The notes under the pieces were generated by a model, which worked only from the letters and a program-made list of their open reading frames with translations, did not search any database and was not told the DNA's origin. From NCBI RefSeq assembly GCF_910596095.1, contig NC_056535.1, positions 8,907,501 through 8,971,500 of the forward strand: a DNA stretch of 64,000 bases, written 5' to 3'. Positions 9,801 to 20,862 of the stretch are shown here, in pieces. Numbering within the stretch: the stretch's first letter is position 1; each line of letters opens with the position of its first letter. This DNA comes from Thunnus maccoyii. Taxonomy: Eukaryota > Chordata > Actinopteri > Scombriformes > Scombridae. The translations under genes and the position numbers were made by a program.

Positions 9801-12800
9801 TTTATAATGCAGGTGGTGGAACTTTGATTTGTCAGGAGGGGTTTGTACAGAGTGTAATTATCCTTCAGTCAGAAAATTTGTCATGCTGTTACCGAATTTC
9901 AAATGCGGTTTGAAACAAGAAAACATTGTGAGAGTAACAAGACAGAAGCTGGGAGACTGACAGACAAAACAGAACCATGTACAGACGATCAGACAGACAG
10001 AAACATGAAAGCATAACCACCTGTGTGAGGGAAAAGGAGTGAACTGACATCTTGTGGGTTGAAGGTGTTATTTGTGGTGGGAGCTGCATATTATGAATGC
10101 TGGTCTCTTGGGGAGTCCTGTTCTGACTGTGTGAGAGTGAACTCGCTCTGGAGGGAACCTCTCTGTTTCTGTAATTGACACTAATGTCTGTGTAAACAGG
10201 TTCGGAGCTGACACTAACATCAGCAGAAATAACCGGTTGGGAAATGTGGAGCGACGCAGCCAAAGCAGACAGATCTGTGTGCATGAAGCTAACAACCAGT
10301 TTTCATAGAAAAACACACAGTAGCATGAGGTGTTTGTTTAAACTCAACCACACTACTTGTACTGTGTCACTAACATAAGAGGATAATCATATGTAGCAAT
10401 GAAACATGCAGTCAGTATGAAGGCTTGGTACAGTAGGTTGTTTAGGAAAGGCTTTAAAGGGTTAGTTCACTCAAACTGCAAAAAAAAAAAATCCCTTTAC
10501 ACCAGAGGTATCAATGCATATTGTGTTTTTCATGTGCACTCAGGTTTTTAAGATTTCAGGCACCACCCCATTAAGATGGAGATGAATTAGTTGGCGGTGC
10601 TCACATTATTAAACAATTTAACAGTCTGCAGCCATGTTAGTGGCTCTGTGAAGCTGTACTTTAGGTGAAGCTTTCAGCTAAATGCTTATGTTAGCATGCT
10701 AACAATGACAATGCTAACATGCTGACATTCAGCAGGTATAATGTTCACCATGTTTACTCTCTTTGTTTCACATGGATTTAACGTGCACGCTAACATTTGC
10801 TAATTAGCACAAATTAAAGCTGAGGTTGATGGGAGTGTCATTACTTTTGCAGAAAAATTATCATAAACCCCTGAAGTATTGGACAAATTTCAAATTTGAC
10901 CTGATGATGATGCTAGCTGGAAAGTTAAGGGACCTTCGTGAGGTGCATGTGAATGTCTGTACCAAGAGTGATGGCAAGCCAAGTTGTTGAGACATTCACT
11001 AAAAAGTAAAAATGTCAACAGTAAAAAAAAAAAACCTCATGCTTGTCAAGGGATCACCAAAGTCAGCAGGATTCATCCTCTGTGGACCAGAATGTCAGTA
11101 CAAAATTTCATAGCAATCCATCCAAAAGATGTTGAGAAATTGCTACTGCGAGCAGTTTTCTTTACAAAAACTGCTGAGAGTATAGTCAGGGGATTATCCT
11201 GAGTAATTCATACACTGTTTCTGGAAAGTCACATGGCTGTTGCGTTGCACCACATTGCTGTGAGTACCACCAATTAAATTCTTTTAAACTCTGTCTTGGG
11301 GTGGTAACAGATGTGGATATCTCAAAATGTAATTGACTAAAACAAAAACTATTTCCATGTCTAGATACCACTAAAATAAGTCATAATAAGTCAGAAAATA
11401 TGTTTTTAATAATTTGCTGAACTGGCCACTTAATTCTAAACACCACTTAGAAGATCAAGCTGAAATGTGTGGTACAAGATGAAGTAAATCAGAGGCAAAA
11501 ACCAAACTATAAAATTCCTGTAAACTTTGACATTGACAAGAGCTGAAAAGAAAACACCCTTACCCGTTTGGAGGTTCCTGCAGGACCTGGTAGACACTGA
11601 CTCTGAACGTTTCGTTCTCATAGCGTTCCTGGATGAAGTCCTTGTAAATCCTGAACTCTGCTGCTGTGACAGCTTCTCCCTCTGGAATACGGGAAAGATC
11701 AAATCTGAATTCCCTTTGGTGCTGCTGGTACAGAAGATCCTGATCCTGATCAACTGGCAGGAAAAGAGAGACAGCAATATGGGGATAAGTGTACATCAAA
11801 CTGGAAGAAGTGGTGATTTTTTACTAGTAGAGTGAAAGAGGTTACAAGTTGTCAATCAACATTTGATTGAGGCTTTGATGTGCCTCCCTGAAATGCTCCA
11901 TTTATAATCCACTCAGTTATGATACCACCATGATTAAAGGTTGATTGTTTTCTGCCCAGCTGACATATCCACAGTAAAATAATACTTCTGACCCTCAGAG
12001 GGAAAGTTTCTACATTGTGAGGAAAAAGCAAACCGCTGTGAGATGGTAAACCAGTCAGCGGTTGCAATATCTGTCGCAACTGTCGCTGAATCAAACAATC
12101 CTCTGATGTGCGTCCCTCTGCCCACATCTCGGAAGCACTGTGTCAGAAATAGGAAAAATCCTGCTTCCATCAGTCAAGTGATTGATCTAAACATCACTTA
12201 AGTCAAGTTCACCATACATGCCAATATGGGGGAGAAAAAACACACTCAGGGCTCAGTTTGGCTCCCTGTTTAAATTACACACATGTGCTGACCACAAGAA
12301 AAGGCCTGGTAAGGCACTGCCCGGAAAACCGCAGCAGTCAGTGTGCTTTTATAAACACACTCACATAAAGTGCAGAGAGCCTCACACATTCATGTGTGTC
12401 TTAAGTACCAGAGTCTGTACCACCCACACATCCCTGATCATTTTGCCATGAACCACTATCCAGTGATTTCATTCTGATTGCAGAGGATGAAGTAAATCAG
12501 CAGTAGCTGGTGGCACTGTGGGGTTTCCACCCAGTCATACGCCAGCTGAAGCTCTCCAACACTCAGACTTTCCAGCAGAACAGTGGTCAGAAAGACCCCG
12601 AAGCTTCCTGAAGCTTTCCAGTGTCGTGTTTTTACAGCATTAGTCAATGTGTTTGTCCTTGGAAAGAGCGGTGGAGGTCTCTGGTGAAGGTGTGCAGAGC
12701 AGAGCAGCGATTAGCCACCTTAAACACATCCTGCCCACTGACATACACCATGACATCATCATGACATCACCCTGTGTTCCTACTGATGGTCCACTATTGT

Positions 12801-15800
12801 TTCAGCACACAGACAACCACACACGCACGACGCCCAGACTGGAAACACAACATTTATTTCATGGCACTAAACCGATTCAGTCTTCTAAAAACATTTCTAA
12901 CGACGCAAAAACACACACAGCCCGCTCATCGTTAAGAGCAGTGCATTCTGAACCCTGCGAGTCATTTGTTTGACCGCAATTAAATGCTGGAAGGGAACGA
13001 GGGGTGTTTTTATGAAAGCAATAATTGCTTGTAAGGACTCGGTGTGTTTACGTTAGGGACCATTAGCTGCAGAGATCAGACCTCAGATATGCAAACTTCC
13101 CTCTGGGAGGCATTTCAACACTTCACATTGCTCCTGACACTGCAGGGCCACACAGCCACGGAGCTATCATTAACCTATTGCAATTTTATAGTAAGTGGAG
13201 TTTTTTTTTTTTTTTTTTTACACATCGGTGTGGGTGGTTCACTATGTCTGCACAAAAACAAAAGTCACAAAAATTTATGGAATATGATTTTTGTGAACAA
13301 TAATCATTGCTTCAAGTTTTATTAATGTCAATCTATGCATCGGTCAAGCTCTGTCTATTCATTTGTGAGTTTTCAACTGTTTACAAGTTTAAGTCTATAT
13401 TTTAAGTCTATTTCTCAAGTGAATATTTTCTGCCCATTCACACCAATGAATGTCTGCGTGTTTTGACAGGTTTGACAACATTTTTCAAACCCTAAGCTGT
13501 TTTCTTGCAGATTATTAGAACAACCAAAAATACCTCGGCTAAACAAATATTGCATCTATGCATAAATCTGCCACAGAATGCAGCTCTGTGTCTGCTTGTT
13601 GGTGACAGAGTGAGTTATAAGCCTCACACAGAGTTCGTCAATAAAGTTTGTTAGACAGAAATTAGGTAAAAGTATTTTATCAGGGGTTGTCACCCTGTAA
13701 TTACTGCTGGAGCCACTGAGGGAAGAGAAAGCATTTATTTTGCACATGGATGTATAAATAATAAGAAGGTTAATGAGATTTTCTGGTGGGGCAAAAGAAA
13801 TTCTTAGTATGATCTCCTTATGCTACCTACAGATCAGCTTAGCAGGACAAGTTCTCGAAAACACAATACTCCCTCTGTTCCTCAGCAACACAGTCTTCCT
13901 TCAGCTGTTGGGAGAGCATTGTGCACTCTTTCTTTCTTAATGAAAGCCAGTGACATTTTTGGTCATTAAGCCTTTTCCCATGCTACGCAGGTGTGTGTTT
14001 GGTCAATGCAGAGAAGCCCATACTGAACGCATGTGTACACGTCTCCAGGCGAAGACTTTCAGCAGCAGTAAACAAGCAGGTCTAACGTAAGGGTTAGAGA
14101 GCAGAGAGCTGCAGAAAAAGCTAAGTGGCCGATAAAAGTGTAGGCCTCGGCACTACATGGAATCTATTTGTTTATTAACAAATGCACAAAAGAAAAAATG
14201 CGCGGTCCAATAGCAGCTGCCTTGTGTAATGTTGCATGACAATGAGACGAATGCTTCCTGCTGGTGATTCTGGGGTACGGCGTGTGGTTTGGCATTCCAA
14301 CAGAAGTAAACATATGCAGTCATGTTAGATATATGAGCATGTGACATAGTATAGTATGCGTATGTGGAGACTTTACAATATCAAAAAGCTCTCAAATAAT
14401 GTCAAACTAATGAAAGATACTTTTCAGAAAACCGTACCTCTAACAGAACTGTTTTCACTTAAAGTATATTGAGTAAATGTGGCAGATTTATCTAAAATAA
14501 TTGGACATTTTTCTAAGTGTGGTCCACCTGCAGGATATACCTGGGAGCACTGGGAGTTCTACAGCAGCTCTCCCTCACACTGGAAGCTGTGGTCTTTGGA
14601 AGGGAAATACCATAATCCAGTTGGGTCTTGAAGCGATCATCCAGGGACCACCAAGATAGAGTCACTCCAGCATAATGTGGGAGCCCGGGCTAAAAACTCT
14701 GACAATCATCAGCACAGGAGGCCACTCTGGGCTCCAGAGAGAAATAATACACACTCATTGTGTCTTTTTTCCTCCTTCCTCTTTATAATCAAAATCTTCA
14801 GATGTGGAACCACATAAATCTGCTATGGGGTTTTCAGAAACCACGTTTCCAGATCTCATTAGCTAAAGACTGTCAGTTAAAAGTTCATGACTGAGGACAT
14901 AAAATGTTATGTTATGCACTTTCGGGTTTTTTTAACCAAATGTTTCTCCAAATGTTTTGTATTAACTACACATTTATGAGCTGATTGAAAAAAAAAAACT
15001 CTGAACGGCTCCTCATTTGCAGGCTTAAATTCAATCTCAATGGCATACAAAAAATCAGACTGGAAGGTAAAAGGTTTCTTGGCAACGTATCTCAGATGAA
15101 CAAACTTCATCTCTTCACAATTGACCTATAACCCTCCTCCAAGCCCTGAGGCGGGAGAGGGGCGTAAAGAAGATAAGGGTTGCTTTTGGATGGAACCCCA
15201 CATCCGGATAAGAGCCACAGGCACCGTGCCGTCTACTGTTTCACCATAGTGATATCAGAGCTGCCGTAGGATCTCCAAGGGAAACAAAGGCAGGATTTGC
15301 CTTTTATAAATTCAATAATGTCCGAGTAAGCCCTGACTCCCACCTGTGACCCCCCGTGATTTACGCCCTTCAAACAAACACACAAACAGGCACATATAGA
15401 TGCAGGAATGCTCTGCACACACACACACGCACTCACACACACACCTGCACTAATAGAGATTACTGCAGCAATAACATGTGTTTAGATGCAGTTTGTATCT
15501 TGATCTCAGTCAACTTCTCCCTCACTCCCCAGGGGTTTAGAAATGCCCGTTCAATTCCTAGTCATGCGAAACAAAGCCATGCTAAAGCCTCTCCCCCAGA
15601 GCTTTGAAGGGATTCTGGGGAAATCGGATACAGGCATGTTGTCATAACATTTACAGCTCGGAATGCATAATGCTTGATTTCAAGTGAAGAAAGTGACCCA
15701 AAAGCCACAAAGTCAGAGACACCCTGGCTTTCACAAAGGCGCACACGCACATACACACACACATACACACACACACATACATATTGCTCTCTGTTGTGGA

Positions 15801-16558
15801 AGACTGGACAACAAAATGGAAAACACTGAAAACTTATTCTTAATTGAATCAGATGATCTCTGACCAAGATGAATAGATGAAGTCATCATTGTATTGGTTA
15901 GGTACTTGCAAAGAATCCTAATAACAAAATCAAGAAGAAAAGCAATCATTTAACATTTTTATGAATACATTATAGGTATCATACTAAACTACTAATCTAA
16001 AAAGTTAGAGGCTGTCAGTGATGCCATGATAAAGAAATACTGTAAATATCACAGACACATTATATAAAGGGTTTATCTTAGGACTGAACCTTTTATCCCA
16101 TATTTTTTAATTTCGTTTCATTATAGAATAACGGTTTTTAAAAGTTAGATAGGAAACTTACCAAGATTGACAAAGCTCATCACCATATCTGCGTCATCCA
16201 GGAAGCGGCTGTCCTGTGGTGTCACCATGGGGGAGGCCTGGGTTGGTAAAAGGGGCTTGTAGTAAGAATATCCGGGCGGCTCTGCGTCTGTAGAGATTGT
16301 ATTGTACAGGTCCAGCATGAACATCGGGGCAGCGTTGTGTTTGGTGTGGACGTGCGGCCGCGGACGGTGCGGCAGCCCCAGGATGGAGAGGATTTCCCGC
16401 TGCATCTCCCTGCGCTCCTGGCTCCGCAGCCGCCGCTGGATGAAGCTGGAGCGCACCTCGTTGTCCATGGAGAAGTTGGAGAAGGCGACCTGAGTGGCCA
16501 ACACGCAGCACCTCCACGCCAGAAGGGTCGTTAATGTCGCCAAGGCGCTTGTCACCAT
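6899..16558 (-). CDS. bmp7: Bone morphogenetic protein 7 precursor
   Basis: The seven coding exons, in transcript order, are 16162-16558, 11564-11753, 8008-8156, 7522-7728, 7339-7412, 7137-7247 and 6899-7048. All have GT-AG borders and compatible phases, giving 425 residues. The start is ATG at 16558 (a TTG-initiated extension upstream was rejected); a hydrophobic signal peptide follows. The prodomain has '[20 protein letters not shown]' and '[20 protein letters not shown]', nearly as in human BMP7. A furin-type site, RSIR, ends at residue 284, leaving a mature ligand of about 141 residues with the seven-Cys knot ('[16 protein letters not shown]', '[11 protein letters not shown]', terminal 'VVRACGCH'). 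Exons 2, 3 and 6 (190, 149 and 111 bp) equal the human sizes as I recall them. BMP7 is a secreted TGF-beta-superfamily ligand signalling through type I/II receptors to Smad1/5/8. The gene is convergent with the ataxin-1-family gene and divergent from rae1. Teleosts carry bmp7a and bmp7b; which one this is remains open. Confidence 0.96.
8306..8361. repeat. 15-bp perfect inverted repeat in bmp7 intron 2
   Basis: CTTGGAAGTTTTCTT (8306-8320) is exactly complementary to 8347-8361, with a 26-base loop. It may be the relic of a small palindromic element. Nothing else supports a function. Confidence 0.5.
8663..9532 (+). mobile_element. Decayed Tc1/mariner-like transposon in bmp7 intron 2
   Basis: From about 8790 to 9015 the + strand encodes the C-terminal part of a Tc1-type transposase: [13 protein letters not shown] (compare DLNPIENLW, containing the last catalytic acidic residue) and, in the same frame, [18 protein letters not shown] (compare MPRRLQAVIDAKGGPTKY). 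Several stop codons interrupt it. AGTGTAGGATTTTT at 8663 and its inverted copy at 9519-9532 might mark ends, but this pairing is tentative. The N-terminal DNA-binding part is not recognisable. It is a dead element. Confidence 0.7.
9540..10620. other. bmp7 intron 2, middle part
   Basis: Intronic sequence with no recognised feature. A 131-codon minus-strand frame (9889-10284) has no recognisable domain and is taken as chance. Confidence 0.5.
10630..11165 (+). repeat. Dispersed repeat of the 'ggatcaccaaag' family, copy A
   Basis: The repeat starts with 'gttagcatgctaac' modules and 'cagcaggtataatgttcacc', continues through 'ggatcaccaaagtcagcagg' and 'attcatcctctg.ggacca', and ends 'atagcaatccatccaaaag'. 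The same order is found at 48340-49060 and a shorter part at 52370-52520; a reverse partial copy lies at 23415-23470. No protein is encoded. It is a long fish repeat built of shorter reiterated modules, superfamily unknown. Confidence 0.65.
11765..16140. other. bmp7 intron 1
   Basis: This is 4.4 kb of intron. It contains a poly(T) run at about 13201-13219, (CA)n-type tracts at about 15413-15453 and 15738-15782, and no recognised exon or RNA gene. Short frames here (60-108 codons) have no family resemblance I can see. Confidence 0.6.
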
Positions 16559-16648
16559 TTTACCCAAATTTTACGCGCGGCTTTAACTATTCCAAAGTTA
16601 GCCTGGGGATGCGGTTCCTTCATAAACAGTCCTCCTGTGCGTGGGGGG

Positions 16649-16656
16649 GTTAAATA
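16649..16656 (-). promoter_or_regulatory. bmp7: TATA-like element upstream of bmp7
   Basis: On the minus strand GTATTTAA lies about 95 bases upstream of the bmp7 start codon and would place transcription start near 16620. It is only TATA-like, and no other core element was identified. Confidence 0.25.
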
Positions 16657-16759
16657 CACTACCCTCTATTAACTCATCTGCCGCTGCGCACTGTCCTCTG
16701 GTGTGATACAGCCGTGCGCTTCTCTTGATGGCAACTTTGGAATGGGTTTTATTGAGGCG

Positions 16760-18275
16760 CTGTGTCAGGGGAGGGGCAGGAGGGGTTCAGAACGGGATAA
16801 ACCAAGACTGGAAAGAGTGGGAGAGTTTGCGGGGATGAGTCAAATAAAGTAGGGCGACAAAAGATCAGTGTCCTATTATGGAGTGCACCTCTCTATCTTG
16901 GTAATAAGATGGGTGGGGTGTGGACCTTTCAAATCCAAGTGTCCAATCAATTGATTCTTTGTTTGGTCATGATTGTTAAGCCACTGAAAGTGATCTTATT
17001 ATTAATATATGATTAGCACACCTTGTATTCTAAAGACAGTCTCCTCTTTTTCTCTGCACGCAGTGTTTAGCCTGGCAGCCAGTGTTTCTCTTCCAACATC
17101 AAATGTCATGTGTCTAATATTCATTTTCAAACTTCTCCTCTATCCAGACAGTGTGAAATACTGTTGAGGTTTCAGCTGCTTCAACACAGTGCACATGGAA
17201 TACTCCAACCCCTCCTAAATGATCAGTCCAAAGGTAAAGGGGGGAAATCCCATAATCCTGTCTCCAACACAGACATCTTTGAACTCAAACAATAAACTCA
17301 GGCCCACCCTAATTGTTGAGGGGTTTGAGGGTGATCAGCAGCAGCAGTTGCAGGCACATGAAGGGACATGCCAATAGCCCCAATGAATTACTACAACAAT
17401 GTGCAAAGCACTCACTGTGACTACTTTAATAGAGGGTTAATGGGTGTGGGGGTGGGTGATGCATGACAAAGCAAGAATCCAACTTTTAAGTACAGATTAT
17501 ACATGTGTTACTTAGGTTTTAGGACAGCGCTGACTGGATCGGAACATAATACTCAAAGGAAGAGGTTAATGTGTCATAGCCACCAAACTAAAATGACCTT
17601 TTACTAATGTGCTCAACTGCTTCTCAACTTCTGTTTTTCAACTTCTTTGTGAAAATGGACTACTGGGATAATCATTATATTGATTAATTCAAACTAAAAA
17701 TCACACTACCAAAAATGTAATTCAAAGTTACCTTGGCAGCAGAGACTAGTCCCTTAAGAAGGTTTCTTCCCAGCAGAGGTCACTTTACATGACTCATCCC
17801 TGCAACCCAATATAAACCCAAGAGTCCTCTCTATCCACTACAAACATCTATAAACTGTCCTACCTCTGTAATAATAACCATTAAGGTTGTAAATATTTGT
17901 TTTGCTCAAGAACACTTTTTCAGGGTGGATGCATGCCAACAGGTCCTCTATGTGACTGTCTCTCCACCCCGGCCTCTTCATCATACATCCTTTTAACCTG
18001 AAGGAGCTTTTACACTCTGTTGCAGCAGCACAAACTGTTTAGCTGCTGCACAGTCAGACAACTTTGCACACTGACTCAGTGCAATACGGTTCTCATTACG
18101 TCTCCCACTGGAGCTGCAACCGCACTGTGTGTCACATCGCCTACTGTTTAAATGCACACAGCAGCTGAATAATAGCCCATGTGATGAAAATAGTTCCCAC
18201 GTCAGGTAACTTAACTAACTGTTTTGTTTTGTTTAGGTTTTTTGTTTGTTTGTTTGTTTTTTTTATATACTGTGT
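16760..18275. other. bmp7-rae1 intergenic region, bmp7 side
   Basis: No gene is recognised. A (TTTG)n-like run lies at about 18236-18263. Upstream regulatory DNA of bmp7 would be expected here, but no specific site can be supported from sequence alone. Confidence 0.4.
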
Positions 18276-18280
18276 ACACC

Positions 18281-18742
18281 AACTGGCTACTTAATTAGGT
18301 ACACTAATGTAATGCAATCCAACACAACAGCTCTGCCATAAATTATACTTTTACAAAGTTTATACTTTTTCAGTTTTTGTTGACATTGTCAGAGAGGTAA
18401 TGATTCTACTTCATGTTTATTATTGAGGTGGTAGTGGGTGGTGGTGGTTTTGTACCGGAGTGCATTATATTGAAAAGTGTTCCTAATATTTTGCCCCCCT
18501 CATGTATGTTAATGGAGTGGACAAAGTATTAGGAACATCATTCAATATAATACACTCTAGTACACCACCACCACCCACTACCACCTCAATAATAAACATG
18601 AAGTAGAATTATCACCTTTCTGACAATGACAACAAAAATTGAAAATGTATAAACTTCATAAATGTTGAACTTATGGCAGATCTGTTGTACTGGGTTGCAT
18701 TAGATTGCACTGGTGTATCTAATGAAGTGGCTGGTGAGTGTA
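18281..18742. mobile_element. Long fold-back MITE (about 460 bp)
   Basis: The left arm (about 18281-18500) and right arm (about 18505-18742) are inverted copies over more than 200 bases. Both contain, in opposite orientation, 'ttatattga...gttcctaatattttg', 'gaggtggtagtgggtggtgg', 'gctctgccataa.tt' and 'ccaactggctactt'/'ccagccacttca'. There is no coding capacity. The type is familiar from teleost genomes, but the transposase family is not known to me. Transcribed RNA would form a very long hairpin. Confidence 0.8.
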
Positions 18743-18744
18743 TC

Positions 18745-18812
18745 AATCAAAAGTTTGTACACTTTCTCATTCAATTGAATGGGAAGGTGTATCCAAACTT
18801 TTGACTGGTACA
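18745..18812. mobile_element. Short palindromic MITE with Tc1-like ends
   Basis: CAAAAGTTTG at the left and CAAACTTTTG at the right flank a palindromic core ('ttctcattcaattgaatggg'). The ends resemble 'CAGTCAAAAGTTTGGACACACC', a recurrent Tc1-type terminal repeat in fish. It abuts the larger fold-back element and a LINE fragment. Confidence 0.55.
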
Positions 18813-18879
18813 ATGTATATAATATAATTTATGGTCAATATATGGACAATATAATTTATATGTTGTTGGAGAATTATGT

Positions 18880-19435
18880 TGTATATAATTTGTCTAAAAA
18901 GCAAAGATCTCTATGTGCCCAGCTGATTTTTGGTATTTTATCTCTGACTGTTGAAACTAGACGGCATGTAAATCCAGAAGAAGAAAAGCAGATTTGTCCA
19001 ATGTGATGATATAGAAAATGAGTTACATTTTGTTTTCTACTGTCCATTTTATTGTGAACTGCACAATGCTTTGTTTAATAAGATAAAAATAGATATTGAT
19101 TTTGTAAATATGGATGATGTACAAAGACTGAGTTGGCTGTTCACATATCAAACATTTAAATTAGCCAGTTTGCTGGAGAAAGCCTGGGAGAAGAGGAAAA
19201 AAACTCTTTAGCAAGATCATCTGTAGATATGTAACAGTTTTTTGTGAACAGCTCACTTTGGATTTTTGTTTTGTTTTTATTTTGTTAGTGTTTCTTTCCT
19301 TTTCCCTTTTCCACATGCTTTGTATGTGCAATACTGGAAAAGGTATGTTATGTACAATAGTGGTGTCTTGTAATCCCAAGTGGTATGAACCAAATGTTTG
19401 GTATGACACAGACATAAAAATAAAACTATATGTAG
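18880..19435 (+). mobile_element. 5'-truncated LINE: C-terminal ORF2 end plus 3' tail
   Basis: The + strand encodes FGILSLTVETRRHVNPEEEK, then, after one frame change near 19003, CDDIENELHFVFYCPFYCEL and a tail ending EKAWEKRKKTL. The C..C...H...C spacing is the zinc-knuckle-like C-terminal segment of the reverse transcriptase ORF in fish non-LTR retrotransposons. A T-rich 3' region with AATAAA near 19420 follows. Most of the element is missing and the frame is broken, so it is inactive. The clade (L1/Tx1-like or other) is uncertain. Confidence 0.65.
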
Positions 19436-19699
19436 AGCTACTGTGAAACTACAAACTGTCTCTGCAGCACAACAATTCCTTATAAATTTGGCCAAATTGT
19501 TGCTCAGCCTGACTTTTATTCTGTTTTCACTTTCCCTCCATAAGTGATGAGCAGGAGCACTGTTTGTTTTGTTTACCTGGCCCTTCTCCTTCTCCTGGGA
19601 TAAACCTCCCACCGCTACTTTATCTCCAGTTTCTTTTTGTCACACACTGCCTCCCGGCGGTAAATCCTGGTATTACATCCCTTTACTTGTGCCAAACGT

Positions 19700-19799
19700 C
19701 ACCAAACTGCGACACACGGCGAAATAAGCGCCACATTTTCGCTGCGCAGGATTATTTCTTGGTATTTTAGCGTATCCAGCTCGTAGCCATAGTTGAGAG
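19700..19799 (+). promoter_or_regulatory. rae1: Probable 5' non-coding exon and promoter region of rae1
   Basis: The sequence becomes richer in CpG ('cgacacacggcgaaataagcgc'-like) and ends with a good 5' splice site (GAG/gtatgt at 19800). The coding exon's 3' splice site is at 20391, so a non-coding first exon is needed. No TATA box is evident. Exact start unknown. Confidence 0.4.
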
Positions 19800-20414
19800 G
19801 TATGTATAATAATGTAGTTTCGAGACAGGTTTTCAGATTACGCAATGTTTAAATGGGGCGTTTCAAAAATATTGCTGCCCAGAATACTTTACAATCTAAC
19901 AGCTAAGCGAACACAGCGGATGCTAATTTTAGCTAGCGTTTAATTTGTGACCCACACAGGGGCTACAATAATAATGCTGTTACATCCACCCACACCCGTT
20001 TGACACAGGTTTAAACTACATACATACACAGTTGTTTACAAGCTTGCTAGCATTAAGAAGCCAATAACAGTAGTTAGCCCTAACATTAGCTGTGAAGCTG
20101 GTTTCCGTCAGTGTGAGTCGACATGTCTTCAGCTAATATGTAACCTCAATAATGTCATAGTATTATTGTGCGTTTATTAATAACTGTCTGCTGTGACAAA
20201 GCCTGGTAGTAAAAGTAATCGGCCTTTTTAGTCAGTTTTTAGCATCAGCTGCTGTGTCTGTTTACCTGTTGACACGTTTTGGCTTTTTTGATAGTAATGC
20301 TGCACTTTTCAGATGACGACAGCTACATGAAAGTATCCTGCTGTTATTTGACTGATATGTTGCCTCTCTCTTTTCTGTCTGTCCAACACAGATTAGGAAT
20401 AACGGGAATGCACC

Positions 20415-20814
20415 ATGAGTTTATTTGGCACAAACTCCGGGTTTGGAACAGGAGGGACTGGTGTCTTTGGAAGCACAACGACAGACAGCCATAATCCCAT
20501 GAAGGTGAACTATCCGGAGATGTGACAAAATCATTTCTTAAATTGTTAGCTTGGCTCACTGAAAAGCCTTCACCTGTTCCCCTCACTGCTTAATGATGTC
20601 CTTTGTTTATGTTCCCGATTTGTCGGACAGGATGTTGAAGTGACTTCACCACCTGATGACAGCATTAGCTGTCTGGCTTTCAGTCCTCCCACCATGCCAG
20701 GGAACTTCCTCATCGGAGGATCCTGGGCTAACGATGTGAGGGTTATTTGTTATTGTTTTAATTAGGTTGATTTAGTGAACCCAAGGTTACAAGATTACAG
20801 TTGAGAGTCAGGAG

Positions 20815-20862
<48 letters not shown>

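Noticed and set aside
12456-12647. Minus-strand frame in bmp7 intron 1 as an extra bmp7 exon
   Set aside because: The seven exons found already give a complete BMP7 with matching phases; this frame has no BMP similarity.
16559-16567. Three-codon extension of the bmp7 N terminus
   Set aside because: It would begin at TTG; the ATG at 16558 has a good context and is directly followed by the signal peptide.
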